NCBI GenBank assembly: GCA_022774865.1 | Contig: JALFLH010000014.1 | Location: 1 to 61,394, forward strand | Length of the DNA stretch: 61,394 nt | Direction of reading: 5' to 3' | From: Clostridiales bacterium | GTDB taxonomy: Bacteria; Bacillota; Clostridia; Oscillospirales; Oscillospiraceae | Shown: positions 58,408 through 61,394 of the stretch, in pieces | How positions within the stretch are numbered: position 1 is the stretch's first letter | How the letters are laid out: every line of letters begins with the position of its first letter | Notes under the pieces: generated by a model | Told to the model about the DNA's origin: nothing | Database searches by the model: none | Seen by the model: only the letters and a program-made list of their open reading frames with translations | Program-made: the position numbers and the translations under genes

Positions 58408-58809
58408 ATGGCTGCAAAAGTTGCTGCGAAAAAAGTTGTCAAGCGCCGCAAGGAGCGCAAGAACGTTGAAAAGGGTGCGGCCCATATCCGCTCCTCTTTC
58501 AACAACACCATGGTCACCATCACCGATCTGGAAGGCAATGCCCTGAGCTGGGCATCCTCCGGCGGATTGGGCTTCCGTGGTTCCCGGAAATCCACGCCCT
58601 ACGCTGCCCAGACCGCCGCTGAGACGGCTGCCAAGGCTGCGATGGAGCATGGCCTGAAAACCGTCGAGGTTTATGTGAAGGGTCCCGGCCAGGGACGTGA
58701 GGCTGCGATCCGCGCCCTGCAGTCCGCAGGTCTGGAAGTCGTCATGATTAAGGACGTTACTCCCATTCCGCACAACGGCTGCCGTCCCCCCAAGAGACGT
58801 CGCGTCTGA
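58408..58809 (+). CDS. rpsK: 30S ribosomal protein S11
   Basis: The 133-residue S11, on the 30S platform near the Shine-Dalgarno helix. [45 protein letters not shown] and [11 protein letters not shown] are intact, with an N-terminal basic segment ([16 protein letters not shown]). rpsD follows after 27 bases. Confidence 0.97.
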   Translation: MAAKVAAKKVVKRRKERKNVEKGAAHIRSSFNNTMVTITDLEGNALSWASSGGLGFRGSRKSTPYAAQTAAETAAKAAMEHGLKTVEVYVKGPGQGREAAIRALQSAGLEVVMIKDVTPIPHNGCRPPKRRRV

Positions 58810-58836
58810 TCAAAGCAATAGGAGGAAATTTGCGAT

Positions 58837-59433
58837 ATGGCTAAGAATATGCAGCCCGTGCTGAAGCGTTGCAGAACGCTTGGCGTTTCTCCTGCCGCAA
58901 TGGGTTATTCCAAGACTTCCAACAAGAACCCCGGCGGACAGAGAAGAGCAAAGAAGTCCGAGTATGCGACTCAGCTCACTGAGAAGCAGAAGGTCAAATT
59001 CGTTTATGGTATTCAGGAGAAGCAGTTCCGGAACTACTATGACAAGGCTGCCCGTGCGGAGGGCAACACCGGTGAGGTGCTGCTGAGCTTCTGCGAGCGC
59101 CGTCTGGACAATGTGGTTTACCGTCTGGGCTTTGCCAATACCCGCCGCCAGGCTCGCCAGTTGGTGAACCATGGCCATTTCACCGTCAACGGCAATCGTG
59201 TCAACATTCCCAGCTATCTGGTCAAAACCGGCGATGTGGTCGCCGTGTCTGAGAAGGCCGCTTCCAATGCCTTCTTCAAGAAGCTGAAGGAGGACGATGC
59301 GTTTGTTGCTGCCCCCAAGTGGCTCGATCGTGATAAGAACACCCTCCAGGGTAAGGTTGTTGCTATGCCTACGAAGGCGGATATCGACTTCGACATCGCT
59401 GTGCACCTGATCGTCGAGTTGTACTCCAAGTAA
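58837..59433 (+). CDS. rpsD: 30S ribosomal protein S4
   Basis: The 198-residue S4, primary 16S rRNA binder. LKRCRTLGVSP carries one cysteine only, so this is the zinc-free form. The S4 RNA-binding domain is CERRLDNVVYRLGFANTRRQARQLVNHGHFTVNGNRVNIPSY. In B. subtilis rpsD lies elsewhere; in Clostridia it sits here between rpsK and rpoA. A structured 77-base spacer follows. Confidence 0.97.
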   Translation: MAKNMQPVLKRCRTLGVSPAAMGYSKTSNKNPGGQRRAKKSEYATQLTEKQKVKFVYGIQEKQFRNYYDKAARAEGNTGEVLLSFCERRLDNVVYRLGFANTRRQARQLVNHGHFTVNGNRVNIPSYLVKTGDVVAVSEKAASNAFFKKLKEDDAFVAAPKWLDRDKNTLQGKVVAMPTKADIDFDIAVHLIVELYSK

Positions 59434-59466
59434 TCAATCCCCTGATTTTGTACGCATATTTGTCTG

Positions 59467-59487
59467 GTGGGGCGAGCCTCGCCCCAC
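59467..59487 (+). promoter_or_regulatory. Hairpin between rpsD and rpoA
   Basis: GTGGGGCGA and TCGCCCCAC (59467-59475 with 59479-59487) form a perfect 9-bp stem with a 3-base loop. There is no T-tract, so it is not a terminator. It lies ~24 bases before rpoA and may be an mRNA-processing or stability element. Confidence 0.5.
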
Positions 59488-59510
59488 ATATCCAAGGAGG
59501 GTTTTGATTC

Positions 59511-60470
59511 ATGGTAGAAATTGAAAAGCCCCGCATCACCTGTCAGGATGCACCCGAGGATCCCTCTTACGGCAAGTACGTGGTGGAGCCTTTGGAGCGC
59601 GGTTACGGCATGACGCTTGGCAATTCCCTTCGGCGGATTTTGCTGAGCAGCCTGCCCGGATATGCCGCTACCTCCATCAAGATTCAGGGCGTGCAGCATG
59701 AGTTTTCCACCGTCCCCGGCGTGACCGAGGACGTGACGGAGATTGTTCTGAACGTCAAGCGGATCATTACCAAGCTCTACAGCGCCGGCGTTAAGACGGT
59801 TCACATTGACGCGGTTGGCCCCTGCGAGGTCACTGCCGGTGATATCAAGGCGGATGCGGAGGTTGAGATTCTGAACCCGGAGCTGCATATCTGCACGCTG
59901 GGTCCCGATGCTACTTTCAATATGGAAATCACCCTTTCTCAGGGCCGCGGCTATGTTTCCGCTGATCGGAACAAGAATGCCCAGATGCCCATTGGCGTGA
60001 TTCCTGTTGACTCCATCTATTCCCCTGTGAAAAAGGTGAATTACACGGTGGAGCCCTGCCGTGTCGGCGATAAGACCGATTACGACAAGCTGACCCTGGA
60101 GGTCTGGACAAATTCCACCATCTCTGCCAAGGACGCGGTGTCCCTGGGCGCCAAGATTCTGAGCGACCATCTGACGGTGTTTACCAATCTGTCCGATGCC
60201 GTTGCCACGTCTTCCACGGTTGTGGAAAAGACTGCGGATCGCCCCGACGCCAAGTTGTCCATGACCATTGATGAGCTGGATCTGTCCGTCCGCAGCTTCA
60301 ACTGTCTCAAGCGCGCCAACATCAACACCGTCGCCGATCTCATTGGTAAGACCGGCGAGGATATGATGAAGGTTCGCAACATGGGCAAAAAGTCCCTGGA
60401 TGAGGTGCAGAAGAAGCTGGAAATGATGGGTTTGTCCCTGGCCAGCGAAGATTCTGGCAGCAACAACTAA
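59511..60470 (+). CDS. rpoA: RNA polymerase alpha subunit
   Basis: The 319-residue alpha subunit. The N-terminal assembly domain contains [26 protein letters not shown] and [15 protein letters not shown] short linker leads to the C-terminal DNA- and activator-binding domain ([23 protein letters not shown] and [20 protein letters not shown]). The start ATG follows AAGGAGG. It is the penultimate gene of the superoperon. Confidence 0.98.
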   Translation: MVEIEKPRITCQDAPEDPSYGKYVVEPLERGYGMTLGNSLRRILLSSLPGYAATSIKIQGVQHEFSTVPGVTEDVTEIVLNVKRIITKLYSAGVKTVHIDAVGPCEVTAGDIKADAEVEILNPELHICTLGPDATFNMEITLSQGRGYVSADRNKNAQMPIGVIPVDSIYSPVKKVNYTVEPCRVGDKTDYDKLTLEVWTNSTISAKDAVSLGAKILSDHLTVFTNLSDAVATSSTVVEKTADRPDAKLSMTIDELDLSVRSFNCLKRANINTVADLIGKTGEDMMKVRNMGKKSLDEVQKKLEMMGLSLASEDSGSNN

Positions 60471-60500
60471 GTCAACCTTTCAAAAAAGGAGGAAACGTTC

Positions 60501-60842
60501 ATGTTCGGCACTCGTAAGCTGGGTAAGACCAGCGCTCAGAGAAAGGCCCTGCTGCGTCAGCAGGTCACCGATTTGCTGGAAAACGGCAAAATGGAGACCA
60601 CCTTCTATCGCGCTAAGGAAGTGCAGCCCATTGTTGAGAAGATGATCACCCTGGGCAAGAAGGGCAATCTGGCTGCTTATCGCAGGGCGATGGCATTTGT
60701 GACCAAGGAAGATGTGGTTCAGAAGCTGTTTAAGGAGATCGCTCCCAAGTACGCCGACCGCAACGGTGGCTACACCAGAGTGACCCGCACCGGCGCTCGC
60801 CGCGGCGATGCTGCAGAGCTTGCAGTCATTGAGCTGGTGTAA
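60501..60842 (+). CDS. rplQ: 50S ribosomal protein L17
   Basis: The 113-residue L17, last gene of the operon. [43 protein letters not shown] and [26 protein letters not shown] are canonical. A terminator follows 18 bases later. The ecfA transporter genes that follow in Bacillus are absent. Confidence 0.97.
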   Translation: MFGTRKLGKTSAQRKALLRQQVTDLLENGKMETTFYRAKEVQPIVEKMITLGKKGNLAAYRRAMAFVTKEDVVQKLFKEIAPKYADRNGGYTRVTRTGARRGDAAELAVIELV

Positions 60843-60860
60843 TGCGAGAGTAAACTTGCA

Positions 60861-60896
60861 AGGGCGTGTTGCCCGGCCGGGCGACACGCTCTTTTT
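60861..60896 (+). terminator. Terminator of the S10-spc-alpha superoperon
   Basis: A long GC-rich hairpin with GCGTGT/ACACGC and GCCCG/CGGGC pairings (60864-60889, extended by three outer pairs), then TTTTTT. It ends the ribosomal operon. Confidence 0.82.
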
Positions 60897-60941
60897 GCAG
60901 CCGGCTTTCGTGAAATTGTTTCGCTATTTTTCAAAAAATGC

Positions 60942-60970
60942 TTGACTTTTAGAAGAAGCTATCGTATAAT
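60942..60970 (+). promoter_or_regulatory. Promoter of tRNA-Thr
   Basis: TTGACT (60942-60947), 17 bases, perfect TATAAT (60965-60970), ~32 bases before the tRNA. Confidence 0.78.
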
Positions 60971-61002
60971 ACAAAAGCTGCCTGTAGAGCGCAAAGAAAT
61001 AT

Positions 61003-61078
<76 letters not shown>

Positions 61079-61115
61079 AACCCTCTGAAATCTTCGGATT
61101 TCAGAGGGTTTCTTT
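61079..61115 (+). terminator. Terminator of tRNA-Thr
   Basis: A stem of about 13 bp, with CCCTCTGAAATC pairing GATTTCAGAGGG around a TTCG loop, then TTTCTTTT. It begins one base after the CCA. Confidence 0.9.
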
Positions 61116-61174
61116 TGCTATTGCAGAAAATCAGCACTGGAAAGTTCAAAATCGCTAATTCTGCGAAAACAGTT

Positions 61175-61219
61175 AGACCGCATCCCTTTCTGCCACTTTT
61201 TGAGGAAGGGATGCGGTCT
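61175..61219. repeat. Long perfect inverted repeat of unknown role
   Basis: AGACCGCATCCCTT (61175-61188) is the reverse complement of AAGGGATGCGGTCT (61206-61219), with two further inner pairs. There is no T-tract on the plus side. The surrounding 61116-61345 region shows no gene. It may be a remnant of a small mobile repeat or a processed terminator. Confidence 0.45.
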
Positions 61220-61345
61220 GATTATGGGCAGAAAAATCACAATGAATGGACACCCTAAATTCCACAAATTTTGACACATACAAAATTATTCCAGATTACA
61301 TTAAGCATCATCTCCAGAAAAGCCATGGAATTCTGAAAAAAATGC

Positions 61346-61374
61346 TTGCTTTTTTGTGCGAAGTATATTATAAT
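61346..61374 (+). promoter_or_regulatory. Outward promoter at the window edge
   Basis: TTGCTT (61346-61351), 17 bases, perfect TATAAT (61369-61374). The motif AAAAAATGCTTG before it resembles the tRNA-Thr promoter upstream sequence. It drives a gene beyond the window, possibly another stable RNA. Confidence 0.65.
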
Positions 61375-61394
61375 AGGGATATACTTAATCCACG

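Overview
The window is a chromosomal housekeeping segment from a Gram-positive, GC-rich member of the Bacillota, class Clostridia, most likely an Oscillospirales (Oscillospiraceae/Ruminococcaceae) relative. This rests on strong GGAGG ribosome binding sites, sigma-A-type promoters (TTGACA-N17-TATAAT), a bacterial type A RNase P RNA, RemA, CdaA/CdaR, PASTA kinase PrkC, zinc-type S14 and L36, and a Firmicutes-like gene order. The species assignment is inference.

Layout. 1-540: remnant of a tyrosine recombinase (minus strand) preceded by three TGCGACAT repeats. 540-3200 (minus): yebC, the trmK-nif3 pair and a DUF1858 redox protein. 3250-6400: a large DUF2079 membrane protein converging on a small XRE-regulator/CAP-lipoprotein operon. 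6500-9000: divergent glycolytic genes fba and a phosphofructokinase with pyrophosphate-type signatures. 9180-11360: a GlmU-C-like left-handed beta-helix protein and glmM (UDP-GlcNAc precursor synthesis). 11370-12800: a Nudix hydrolase and an orphan phosphoribosyltransferase-like protein. 12860-25495: rpoB-rpoC, ybxF, rpsL, rpsG, fusA, tuf. 25538-25978 (minus): RNase P RNA rnpB. 25984-30014: murD-ispD-ispF, then a DUF3343/cysteine-desulfurase pair.

30041-44825 looks like a single transcription unit of 14 further informational and signalling genes headed by cdaA: cdaA-cdaR-rseC-like-yicC-remA-gmk-rpoZ-priA-def-fmt-rsmB-rlmN-prpC-prkC-rsgA. There is one recognisable promoter at its head, many 4-base ATGA overlaps, and one terminator at the end. 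It couples c-di-AMP synthesis and Ser/Thr phospho-signalling to translation, replication restart and RNA modification.

44929-60896 is the contiguous S10-spc-alpha ribosomal superoperon (rpsJ to rplQ, with secY, adk, map, a KOW protein, infA, rpmJ and rpoA). It has a 268-base leader and several unusual structured spacers. A lone tRNA-Thr(GGT) gene with its own promoter and terminator follows. The last 270 bases hold an inverted repeat and an outward-facing promoter for a gene beyond the window.

No CRISPR array, prophage, intact transposon or defence system is visible. The least explained items are the GlmU-C-like protein beside glmM, the DUF3343/desulfurase pair, the phosphoribosyltransferase with a degenerate PRPP motif, the XRE/CAP lipoprotein pair, and the RNA structures in the ribosomal operon spacers. 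None of these amounts to a demonstrated new system.
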